Below, piece after piece: positions 16,961 to 23,998 of a DNA stretch of 64,000 nucleotides. The position numbers and the translations under genes were made by a program. This DNA is from Blastomonas sp. CACIA14H2 (lineage in GTDB: Bacteria; Pseudomonadota; Alphaproteobacteria; Sphingomonadales; Sphingomonadaceae), in assembly GCA_000503195.1 (NCBI GenBank), contig AYSC01000001.1:62001-126000 (forward strand), given 5' to 3'. The stretch's first letter is position 1, and every line of letters starts with the position of its first letter. The notes under the pieces were generated by a model. That model saw only the letters and a list, made by a program, of their open reading frames with translations. It ran no database searches and was not told the origin of the DNA.

Positions 16961-17707
16961 TCAGGCCGGGCGTGTGCTATACCATCCTGTCACAGCGATA
17001 CGCGAGAACCCGGCTGAAGGGCTGACCCATGAAACACTGTGCTGCTGTGGCACGTGGAACAGGTCGAGCGTATTGAAGCGTGGCACAAGCGCTTCTGCGG
17101 TTCGGTCATGTTGCCCATGGAACAGCAGAAGGCCGCCCCATTCGAGCCGCCACCTCTGCGTCAATCCCAGCACGCATGCCGCCATTCGGTTTTCGCCGGC
17201 GGCATTGTCATCATGACCGGTCAGGAAATCGCCTGCGCCGTAGCTTGTAGCCTGGCCATTGATGAAGCGATGCGGCGCGCGTGCAGTGATGTCCTCGATC
17301 AACTCCAGCATCGCTGGGCTGTGGAGGAAACGGCTGAGCGGTGAAAGCAGGTCACGGGTGTCTATCGGCTCATCAAGGTCGGGCACGCGCAACGCCTCGT
17401 AGCGATACTGGAAGCCCTCCCGACCCCGGCAGACCACGCCATTCTCAATCCTGGCATAACGTTTCGCGCCCATGGCGACGCGGTCGGCACGGGTCAGTTC
17501 GATCGGCGCGTCGGGCGCATGGATCACCTGTATCCAGTCCTCGCGCTCGCGCAGATGATCGTGCAGTTCCACAGCGCCTTGCGCGAGCAGTCCATAAATG
17601 CGCACGCGGCCCGTGCGTGCGTAGCATTGCGCGAGGGCTTCGCGATCTATTTCCGGGTTCAGCGCAAACAGATCGGTTTGGTCAACGGGAATAGCCTGCT
17701 GGATCAT
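16961..17707 (-). CDS. 2OG-Fe(II) oxygenase of the repeat-peptide cluster
   Basis: 248-aa predicted Fe(II)- and 2-oxoglutarate-dependent oxygenase with a prolyl-hydroxylase-like fold. The metal triad is readable: H165 and D167 in GHDDNAAG, distal H223 in QQHSVSWV, then R236 in SRIAVTGW for the 2OG carboxylate. The pattern FNTLDLFHVPQQHSVSWV is typical of P4H/Ofd1-like enzymes. It overlaps the preceding 324-aa gene by 4 nt on the minus strand and converges on the exporter. By context it may hydroxylate the secreted core peptide (lysine or proline side chains are candidates); this is inference. Confidence 0.8.
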   Translation of the reverse strand: MIQQAIPVDQTDLFALNPEIDREALAQCYARTGRVRIYGLLAQGAVELHDHLREREDWIQVIHAPDAPIELTRADRVAMGAKRYARIENGVVCRGREGFQYRYEALRVPDLDEPIDTRDLLSPLSRFLHSPAMLELIEDITARAPHRFINGQATSYGAGDFLTGHDDNAAGENRMAACVLGLTQRWRLEWGGLLLFHGQHDRTAEALVPRFNTLDLFHVPQQHSVSWVSPSAGFSRIAVTGWYSTRPA

Positions 17708-18678
17708 GCGACATGCCTCGGTGCTGGGCCGGTCGATGTCCTCACTTTTATTTCGATCTCGACCCGCGTTTCCAGAGGATGGACGACAACCTGCCGGGTC
17801 AGTTCGGGATCGAGAAAGTCCATGAGCAACGGCGGGCGAGGTGACCGGAAATAATGCGCCGGGTCATCGGTCACATCGTCCGAGCCGACCAGATTGAGCT
17901 CGTCCAGGCAGGAAACGCGCTCGATCACCATAGGTGCATGGGTGATGCCATGGGCGAGCATGCTGTAGGCGCGATGATAGCCATTCTGGAGCACGATGCG
18001 CTTGTCGCTGCCGATGCCAGATAGCAGGTTGGCGCCATAGCCTACAGGGAGCATCAGTCCGGTGGTGACAGGGCCAAAGCTGGCGATCGATTGGGCCTGC
18101 GCAGCGGTCATCCGCTGGGTTTCATGGAATCTGAGATCGGTCGATTGCGAGGTGAAGATGTAGCGATCACCCGGCAACCTAACCATGCTCACGGGTGCGG
18201 GCCGATGCGTCCGCGGCAGACAGAAGTCGAACAGTTCGGTAAGGGCGCGATCATCGCCCAATTTCTTTCGCAGACCATCGCTGTGGTCCAGCCCGACGCT
18301 GCCCTGCGACACCACGAGCTTGGCCAATTCGACCCAGCGGATATCGGTGTGAACGCTGTTATAGGCTTGCAGGTAATGGTCTTGGGCCACGAGTTTGGCC
18401 GCAGGTTCTTCAAGAGCGGCGGGCAACGGCAGGTCCTCGATGGTCTCCGCGACACCCGCCTGTTCGGTCAACAGCGCGTAATATCGGTCATTAGCTTTTC
18501 GCCATTCCGCCGCGAGCGCTTTAGGGGAGATTGTCTCTCCATCGATGACCCGGCTGGCAAAGAAGCGCAGATAATCTGCCAGATGCGGTTGGCCGAGCAA
18601 CTTGACAATACGTTCGCCGGACTGGCGTGACTGCGTTGTGGTGCCGCTATGATCGGCCTGATGATGCGACGATTCCAT
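17704..18678 (-). CDS. Unknown 324-aa protein between precursor and oxygenase
   Basis: No family recognised with confidence. The protein looks soluble and largely helical. Residues about 227-252 (KRIVLQNGYHRAYSMLAHG then APMVIERV) resemble the G-x-H-R loop of the ParB/sulfiredoxin fold, where the motif binds nucleotide. This similarity is by eye only. It lies between the precursor gene and the oxygenase gene, all on the minus strand, and overlaps the oxygenase start (ATGA), so it probably acts with the oxygenase as a maturation, chaperone or immunity factor. No signal peptide or membrane helix is seen. Confidence 0.65.
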   Translation of the reverse strand: MESSHHQADHSGTTTQSRQSGERIVKLLGQPHLADYLRFFASRVIDGETISPKALAAEWRKANDRYYALLTEQAGVAETIEDLPLPAALEEPAAKLVAQDHYLQAYNSVHTDIRWVELAKLVVSQGSVGLDHSDGLRKKLGDDRALTELFDFCLPRTHRPAPVSMVRLPGDRYIFTSQSTDLRFHETQRMTAAQAQSIASFGPVTTGLMLPVGYGANLLSGIGSDKRIVLQNGYHRAYSMLAHGITHAPMVIERVSCLDELNLVGSDDVTDDPAHYFRSPRPPLLMDFLDPELTRQVVVHPLETRVEIEIKVRTSTGPAPRHVA

Positions 18679-18688
18679 CGCATGGGCC

Positions 18689-18715
18689 TAGCAGTTTGTT
18701 GTTAAAACACTGCTA
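18689..18715. promoter_or_regulatory. Inverted repeat before the 324-aa gene
   Basis: TAGCAGT (18689-18695) and ACTGCTA (18709-18715) are inverted around a 13-nt AT-rich centre, 11 nt upstream of the start of the 324-aa gene on the minus strand. It could be an operator or a second RNA structure after the hairpin at 18741. Confidence 0.35.
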
Positions 18716-18740
18716 AACTGGGAGTTTTCCATAGTGGACT

Positions 18741-18772
18741 GCGGCGCATTGGTGTCTCGGTCAATGCGCCGC
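18741..18772 (-). terminator. Perfect 11-bp hairpin just downstream of the precursor gene
   Basis: Positions 18741-18751 (GCGGCGCATTG) pair perfectly with 18762-18772 around a 10-nt loop. On the transcribed minus strand it begins 9 nt after the precursor stop codon. No U-run follows. Such hairpins between a peptide precursor and its maturation genes commonly protect the short precursor mRNA or attenuate downstream transcription. Confidence 0.65.
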
Positions 18773-18780
18773 AAACCTGA

Positions 18781-18963
18781 TCAGCAATAGCGGTGGCTCT
18801 TGCCCTTGCTCTTGGAGCCCTTGCTCTTCGAACCTTTGCTCTTCGAGCCCTTGCTCTTCGAACCCTTGCTGTTCGAACCCTTGCACTTGCTCTTCTTCGG
18901 CGGCTTGGGCGAGCTGCCTGCTCCGCTAACATGACCCCATTCGAATTCGTGCAGATCGCGCAT
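18781..18963 (-). CDS. Microcin-like precursor: ColV-type leader plus GSKSK-repeat core
   Basis: 60-aa predicted secreted peptide precursor. ATG 18963 is chosen for the GAGGAG at ideal spacing; an in-frame ATG at 18999 lacks this. Residues 1-15 (MRDLHEFEWGHVSGA) align with the colicin V leader: M1, R2, L4, E8, V12, S13, G14 identical and A15 replacing G15, so C39 cleavage after A15 is expected. The 45-residue core begins with a P/K-rich stretch, has Cys at 27 and 60, and residues 29-53 are five pentapeptides: one GSNSK then four GSKSK. It has 15 Lys, 1 Arg and no Asp or Glu. Unlike class IIb microcins it lacks the serine-rich siderophore tail. Function unknown. Confidence 0.8.
   Translation of the reverse strand: MRDLHEFEWGHVSGAGSSPKPPKKSKCKGSNSKGSKSKGSKSKGSKSKGSKSKGKSHRYC
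18805..18879 (-). repeat. 15-nt tandem repeats encoding GSxSK units
   Basis: Five direct 15-nt units inside the precursor gene, each encoding G-S-K/N-S-K. Codon wobble differs among units (for example TTCGAA versus TTCGAG on the plus strand), so the repeats are not a brand-new expansion. This is a coding repeat, not a CRISPR array. Confidence 0.85.
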
Positions 18964-19870
18964 ATCAGACTCCTCAGTGAACCTCCGGTTACCCACCATA
19001 GGTGTAGCCGTGGAGCCATAATGTGTTGATTTTGAACGATGTAAATCGCCGATTCGTTAACGTCCCAGGCTGATACATTAACCACGCCTGAATCTAATGC
19101 TTCGCGCAAGCCGGTTTTTCGCGAGGCAACCACACCATCGTGATTGCCGGCGACGGAAAATTCAGCCCCGCGACTGATTTACTGTAACCATCCGTTGCGT
19201 CTGGCCTGCAGCTCGTCAGCAGCATTCAATGCATCGCCTGCTGGCATTTCCTGGGCGGCAGTCAGGATTTCGGCATAGCTACCAGCTTGTCGAAACTCGC
19301 CTATCCGCTCAACGCGCTGAAAAACCTTCTGGTTGATTCTCCCCCGATGTCGATTGCGACAAGCAATATCGCCTGCATCTACGCCTCGCCAAGCACGGCA
19401 AATGCGGTCATCTCGCGCAATAGGACTTAGAGTGATATGTGGCTGGGCATCGACGGCTTATTCGGCAACCAGGCGTATGTCGAGCAGGCTCGCGAGCTCG
19501 GGCGGAGCATAACCGGTCGGCTCTGCCCGCTGCCAAGGCTGCCAGATCGCCGGCACGAGCGATGTGGCCATTGCGGGGCATGCCACCGGAAGCCAGAGGC
19601 GGATCGCCGGCGCCATCTCGCGCCTTGGCAAGGCTCAGCACCTCGCCCGAAGCGGTCTCTGTGTTGGTGGCGGATGCGATCAGATCTATCATTTTGCGAT
19701 GCTATTCGAGCGGATCAATTCTATATTTTTATTAGAATCGTATCGGCAATCGTCGCCCGATTATTTCTGCGATGCGCTGTAGCCAATTTTAAGTTGCATT
19801 AGTCCGACTAAGACTGCTGGACTATATTTTATCACGATTTCAAAACGTTCTACCCAAGATCGATAGGCAT
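18964..19870. other. Gene-poor region with a probable degraded gene
   Basis: About 900 nt. The part next to 18963 should hold the promoter of the precursor gene. From about 19457 down to 19179 the minus strand has a protein-like open frame with no start codon, ending in QRVERIGEFRQAGSYAEIL and then GDALNAADELQARRNGWLQ. Further upstream (to about 19690) the protein-like reading moves to other frames with stops between. I read this as a decayed gene of unknown family. The last 150 nt are AT-rich. Confidence 0.4.
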
Positions 19871-20725
19871 TTATTTCCATAAATTATTCGTATAGCTGCA
19901 GAAGTATTCGTTGACGCGCTCAAGCGCATAATTTGATAGCGTGACAAGGCTGCGTCGGGCATCGAGCGGATCGACTTGGCGAGTAACAAGACCGCTGTCA
20001 CACAGCTTTCGAACATGACGCAGGGCGGTGCTCATCGGCAGGCATGATCCGAAGCACAGCGCACTAATCGAAACCTGCTTGCCGCACTCGGCATGAAGAA
20101 ACAGGTCGATCAGCATGTCCCAGGCCGGGTTTGCAAGCAGCGATAGCTGACCGATCAGTTCGCGGCGACGGTTGCGGTGCCCGGCAGCGAGGCGTGCATT
20201 GGCTGCAGCGGTCGGGCAGACGCTGCCCCTTTCGTGGACGCAGCCTGGGGCGCTCTCGTTCAGTTCGAAGAACGCAGCCAGCGCAGTCGGTCTGGTAATT
20301 GGGGTTCGCAGCATCGCATGGCAGCCGCGCCGGACGACGATGAGATGCTCGGCAATCTCGACCCCGAGCATCCGTCCCAGGCGCACCAACGATTGGGTGG
20401 CCTCCAGGTCCTCGGGGCTTGGTCTGGGATCGCCGCTCGGATGGTTGTGCGCCAGAATGACTGCGCTCGCCCCGAGCGCAAGGGCGCGCCGGAAGATGAA
20501 GCCCGGCTCGATCAACAGGCGCTGCGCCGAACCCTGAAGAAGCCGCTCATGTGCGATCAGTATATGGCGCTGGTCCAGAAACAGAACCTCGAGCGCCTCA
20601 TGGGCAAGAATGCCGAGCGTCGCCGGCAGATGCTCGCGAAGAACCCTGCTGCCGGGCGAAACTCTGTTACCAGTCAGCGCATGCAGCCCGGAAATCTGAG
20701 CTGCGTTGGGTGTCTCTCCTGTCAT
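19871..20725 (-). CDS. RadC/JAB domain fused to MarR-type winged helix
   Basis: 284-aa two-domain protein. Residues about 15-145 form a RadC-type JAB domain with the complete metal motif in LAHNHPSGDPRPSPED. From about 185 the protein continues into a MarR-like winged helix: LLANPAWDMLIDLFLHAECG ... STALRHVRKLCDSGLVTRQVDPLDARRSLVTLS, where the DARR wing is typical. The C-terminal part is related to the regulator at 31895 (both have NPAWDML or DPAWDML, then D-x-R-R). This is the last gene of the left regulatory cassette. Role inferred as DNA-binding regulator; whether the JAB metal site is active is unknown. Confidence 0.8.
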   Translation of the reverse strand: MTGETPNAAQISGLHALTGNRVSPGSRVLREHLPATLGILAHEALEVLFLDQRHILIAHERLLQGSAQRLLIEPGFIFRRALALGASAVILAHNHPSGDPRPSPEDLEATQSLVRLGRMLGVEIAEHLIVVRRGCHAMLRTPITRPTALAAFFELNESAPGCVHERGSVCPTAAANARLAAGHRNRRRELIGQLSLLANPAWDMLIDLFLHAECGKQVSISALCFGSCLPMSTALRHVRKLCDSGLVTRQVDPLDARRSLVTLSNYALERVNEYFCSYTNNLWK

Positions 20726-20783
20726 TGCCCGGTCCCAGCGCTTAGCGCGGACGCAATGCCTTGCCCTGACCTTTTCTGCGAAA

Positions 20784-21230
20784 TCAGGCTGGCACCCGAT
20801 GCCAGGATGGATCTGCTCCGGTCATAGCCTTGCGCCTGCAATGATACCATGTCCCGCCCATCAGAACCGGTGGTACGAGCCAGGATGGCGATACCTGCAT
20901 CGCGAGATAGGCCACAGGGTGCATGGCGAAATCGAGTGCCCTGCTGGTGTGTGCCAGCAGCGGAAGGAAATGCAGGACTGCCATGGTCATGGGCCAGAAG
21001 CGGTGTGCCGTCAGCGCGAGCATGGTGGTGGAGGCAGCGCCGAACAGATCGATGGCCAGATGTCCGGTATCGAGCGATGCGAATTGGGCCGGGATAGCAA
21101 GATGGAGCAGTCCGTCCAGCGCCACCATCAATGCTGCGATCACGGCCATCACGCGTTCGGGCCCGCCGCCGCGCCATAGCGCATAGCCGAGCGCGACCGA
21201 GAGCAGGGCAAGGAACAGCATTATCCGCAT
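20784..21230 (-). CDS. Small four-helix membrane protein, left cassette
   Basis: 148-aa inner-membrane protein with about four hydrophobic segments (about 2-18, 27-45, 60-80 and 85-100) and a basic C-terminal tail. No family recognised. It occupies the same cassette position as the 142-aa membrane protein at 32365, and both have a repeated layout of short helices with a phrase of the type RRWPIIVAGLHF or RFWPMTMAVLHF. This supports common descent. It may be an entry-exclusion-like or signalling membrane protein; this is speculation. Confidence 0.65.
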   Translation of the reverse strand: MRIMLFLALLSVALGYALWRGGGPERVMAVIAALMVALDGLLHLAIPAQFASLDTGHLAIDLFGAASTTMLALTAHRFWPMTMAVLHFLPLLAHTSRALDFAMHPVAYLAMQVSPSWLVPPVLMGGTWYHCRRKAMTGADPSWHRVPA

Positions 21231-21271
21231 GAATGCAGCTTTTCATCGTGCCCGCTCCCGGTCAATCGGGG

Positions 21272-21601
21272 TCAGGCAACGGCTTGCAGATGGGTGACCT
21301 CGCCCGCCACTTTCGGGCATTCGTGGAGATCATAGCCGGCCAGTTCGCGCCCGATGCTGCGAAGGTCGCCATGGACCCGCAGCACATCGCCGCTCGCATC
21401 GATGAGCGCTGCCTGCGCCTTGGCAAGCCTGCGGATCGCTGCCTGGCCCCTGGCTGCGGGAATGTCCGCGACATCGCGCCGCGCCGTGACCATGCTCGTC
21501 ATCAGAACGGATACGGCGATCAGGGCATCGTCGATCGAGAGTTCCGCTAGCGGCACGTCCCGGCCGAGACGAGCGGCGGTGTTGCTGAAGGATTTGGACA
21601 T
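21272..21601 (-). CDS. Small helical protein, left cassette
   Basis: 109-aa predicted all-helical soluble protein (SNTAARLGRDVPLAELSIDDALIAV ...). Not recognised. ATG 21601 is chosen because AAAGGA precedes it; an in-frame start exists at 21655. It follows the LuxR-type gene and precedes the membrane protein, as does the 126-aa protein at 32814 in the right cassette. Both contain a DLV or DVL-x-x-x-x-D/H-L-type helix, but the similarity is weak by eye. Confidence 0.6.
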   Translation of the reverse strand: MSKSFSNTAARLGRDVPLAELSIDDALIAVSVLMTSMVTARRDVADIPAARGQAAIRRLAKAQAALIDASGDVLRVHGDLRSIGRELAGYDLHECPKVAGEVTHLQAVA

Positions 21602-21664
21602 GACTTTTCCTTTCTCCGCAGATGCTTGCTCTGCGAACTCGAGAGTTTGTGACAAGGTGTTGGA

Positions 21665-22174
21665 TCAGCCGGAAACGAGGCGGGTCAGCGCTTCTGCAAT
21701 GCCAAGGCCTGCCAGGATGAGGATGACCGCCACAACCAGCATGACGGCCATGATCAGCATCCGTGTCTTCAGACCATGGTCATGCCTCCAGATCATCCGG
21801 AACGGCCTGCCTTCCACTGCCACGGCGCTGTCGCTCAGCACCAGGGCATCGGATGGCATGTCGTCCTGCGCCGTGACTGCCATCTTTGCGCTGCCCGGCG
21901 GAACCTGCGCCGGATCATATGGTACCCGGTCATATGTCCGCTTGAGACGCGCGTAGATCAGGGCGGCCTCATCCCTGGTGGCTGCGCCCAGGACATTGCG
22001 CGCTGCAGTCAGGCGCTGGTCGACCGTTGGCTTGGAAATGTTCAGGGCACGGGCGATCTGCTTTGACGTCTGCCGCTCCAGCAACAGATCGAGACAGGCA
22101 CGCTGCTTGTCTGTGAGACGAACCCAGCGGGCCTCGTCCGATAAGGGTTGCGACACCGAATCACCCATGGTCAC
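21665..22174 (-). CDS. LuxR-type HTH protein with C-terminal membrane anchor, left cassette
   Basis: 169-aa protein. Residues about 15-70 are a LuxR/GerE-type helix-turn-helix (LTDKQRACLDLLLERQTSKQIARALNISKPTVDQRLTAARNVLGA). A linker leads to a single C-terminal transmembrane helix (about 138-162). There is no receiver or ligand-binding domain. The layout is the same as for the protein at 33241. Start is GTG 22174 or ATG 22168. It is divergent from trbB, so it is a good candidate regulator of the trb operon, possibly as a membrane-tethered DNA-binding protein. Confidence 0.8.
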   Translation of the reverse strand: MTMGDSVSQPLSDEARWVRLTDKQRACLDLLLERQTSKQIARALNISKPTVDQRLTAARNVLGAATRDEAALIYARLKRTYDRVPYDPAQVPPGSAKMAVTAQDDMPSDALVLSDSAVAVEGRPFRMIWRHDHGLKTRMLIMAVMLVVAVILILAGLGIAEALTRLVSG

Positions 22175-22386
22175 AGTCTTGTCACAAACTGCCTGCTGGC
22201 CAAATTATTTGCGGATTATTTGTGTGTCCGGCGCGGCAGGCAGACGAGGGGGGCTACGCCAGGGCCTGTCTTTCTTCGCCACATTACGCTGTGCTCAAAA
22301 GCCTGTTGAACCGCGTGCTTTCATGCGTCTCTTAATCGGCCCGGCGCTCGGGACACTCATGTCCGGCGCAGCAACGGGCGACAAGC
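22175..22386. promoter_or_regulatory. Divergent control region trbB / LuxR-type gene
   Basis: 212 nt. ATTATTTG occurs twice (22204-22211 and 22215-22222), 11 bp apart, which is one helical turn. An odd palindrome TTGTCACAA lies next to the LuxR-type start. These are candidate operator elements for the adjacent regulator. The trbB promoter must be here. Confidence 0.45.
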
Positions 22387-23373
22387 ATGAGTACAGAACC
22401 GGTCCGGCAGGAAGCGCATCGCCGCAGTGCCAGCATGCTGCGCACGGCCTTTGGAAGTGCGATCGGCGAATGGCTCGATGACCCCCAGATCATCGAGATC
22501 ATGCTCAACCCGGACGGCCTGCTCTGGGTCGACCGGCTCGGGATCGGTATCTGCGCAAGCTCGTCTCGGATGAACGCTGCCGATGGCGAGCGTATCATCC
22601 GGCTGGTCGCCCATCATGTCGGCGCCGAAGTGCATGGGCGTTCGCCGCGTGTCTCGGCTGAACTGCCCGGCGGCGCAGGAAGGTTCGAAGGCCTGTTGCC
22701 GCCGATCGTGACAGCGCCGTCCTTCGCCATCCGCAAACCGGCCACAGCGGTGTTTTCGCTCGGCGACTATGCTGCATCCGGCATCATGTCGGCCGCCGAG
22801 GCCGCCATGCTCGCCCGCGCGGTTGCCGACCGGCGCAATATCCTGATCGCAGGCGGGACGGGCACGGGCAAGACCACGCTTGCAAATGCCCTGCTGGCCG
22901 AAATGGCTGGCACGGGCGACCGGATCGTACTGATCGAAGATACCCGCGAACTGCAGTGCACCGCTCCCAATTGCGTCGCGATGCGGACCTGCGACGGGAT
23001 CGTCTCGCTCGCAGACCTGGTCCGCTCCTCGCTGCGCCTGAGGCCCGATCGGATACCGATAGGCGAGGTGCGTGGCAGCGAGGCGCTCGATCTGCTGAAA
23101 GCCTGGGGCACGGGGCATCCCGGCGGCATCGGAACTATCCATGCGAGCAGCGCCCACGGCGCGCTCCTGCGGATGGAGCAGCTCATCCAGGAAGCAGTCG
23201 TGACCGTACCCCGTGCCCTGCTTGCGCAGACCATCGACCTGGTGGCCGTACTCGTGCGCGAAGGGGCGGGGCGCCGTCTTTCCGAAATCGCCACGGTCGA
23301 AGGCGTCGATCCTGTCACCGGCGAATATCGCCTGCTCAACCATCCCGCTTTGCAGACTGGAGAAAAACCATGA
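22387..23373 (+). CDS. trbB: TrbB (VirB11-type) conjugation ATPase
   Basis: 328-aa hexameric traffic ATPase powering pilus assembly and substrate transfer at the inner membrane. N-terminal domain about 1-130, then the ATPase domain with Walker [14 protein letters not shown], Asp box ([12 protein letters not shown]), Walker B region ([19 protein letters not shown]) and His box ([13 protein letters not shown]). It is the first gene of an operon in which nearly every gene overlaps the next by 4 nt. Confidence 0.95.
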   Translation: MSTEPVRQEAHRRSASMLRTAFGSAIGEWLDDPQIIEIMLNPDGLLWVDRLGIGICASSSRMNAADGERIIRLVAHHVGAEVHGRSPRVSAELPGGAGRFEGLLPPIVTAPSFAIRKPATAVFSLGDYAASGIMSAAEAAMLARAVADRRNILIAGGTGTGKTTLANALLAEMAGTGDRIVLIEDTRELQCTAPNCVAMRTCDGIVSLADLVRSSLRLRPDRIPIGEVRGSEALDLLKAWGTGHPGGIGTIHASSAHGALLRMEQLIQEAVVTVPRALLAQTIDLVAVLVREGAGRRLSEIATVEGVDPVTGEYRLLNHPALQTGEKP

Positions 23374-23717
23374 TCAGCCAGCCCGGCCTCAAGCCTTCCC
23401 GCCGCCCGCTCTTGAGGAAACTTGCCTGTGGAACCGTGTTGGCAGCAGCACTGCTTCATGCCATGCCCGTCGAGGCTGGCGGTTCTTCGATGCCCTGGGA
23501 AGCACCGCTCCAGTCGATCCTCGAGAGCATCGAAGGTCCTGTCGCCAAGGTCATCGCCGTCATCGTCATCATCGTGACGGGCCTCAGCCTTGCGTTCGGT
23601 GACACCTCTGGGGGCTTTCGTCGGCTGGTGCAGATCGTCTTCGGCCTGTCGATCGCGTTTGCCGCTTCCAGCTTCTTCCTCAGCTTTTTCAGCTTTGGCG
23701 GCGGAGCGGTGATCTGA
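23370..23717 (+). CDS. trbC: TrbC (VirB2-type) pilin precursor
   Basis: 115-aa pilin precursor with a long cleavable signal (about 1-35, ending near MPVEAGGSS) and two hydrophobic helices (about 55-75 and 85-108) separated by a short polar loop (GDTSGGFRR), the standard TrbC/VirB2 topology. The mature pilin forms the conjugative pilus and is probably processed by TraF (2518). Its ATG overlaps the trbB stop. Confidence 0.9.
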   Translation: MISQPGLKPSRRPLLRKLACGTVLAAALLHAMPVEAGGSSMPWEAPLQSILESIEGPVAKVIAVIVIIVTGLSLAFGDTSGGFRRLVQIVFGLSIAFAASSFFLSFFSFGGGAVI

Positions 23718-23998
23718 TGGACGACAGTTTCTCGCAAGCTCCGGACCAGGTTGCCGGCTTCTACGCTGCGGTCCACCGTGCGCTGGCCGAGCCTATCCTG
23801 CTTGGCGGAGCGCCAAGGGCTCTGGCCATCGTCAACGGTACGCTCGCTGGGGCCATTGGTCTTGGCCTCAGGCTGTGGCTCGCAGGCCTTGCGATCTGGG
23901 CGATGGGTCACGCGCTGTCGGTCTGGGCCGCCCGCCGAGATCCGCAATTTGTCGATGTGGCGCGCCGCCACCTCAGATACCCGGTCTTGATGCGGCCA
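23717..23998 (+). CDS. trbD: TrbD (VirB3-type) protein
   Basis: Small inner-membrane protein (94 aa; the stop codon is 23999-24001). The N terminus GFYAAVHRALAEPILLGGAPR matches the TrbD/VirB3 signature, followed by one or two hydrophobic helices (about 38-68) and a basic tail. It associates with the TrbE ATPase and the pilin in the assembly platform. Its start overlaps the trbC stop and its TGA overlaps the trbE ATG. Confidence 0.88.

Noticed and set aside
18805-18879. CRISPR-like short repeats
   Set aside because: 15-nt units are contiguous, in frame and coding, with no spacers.
18793-19029. Plus-strand frame of LALRTLA-type repeats opposite the precursor
   Set aside because: It is the antisense of the GSKSK repeats. 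The minus-strand frame has the ribosome binding site, leader and exporter context.
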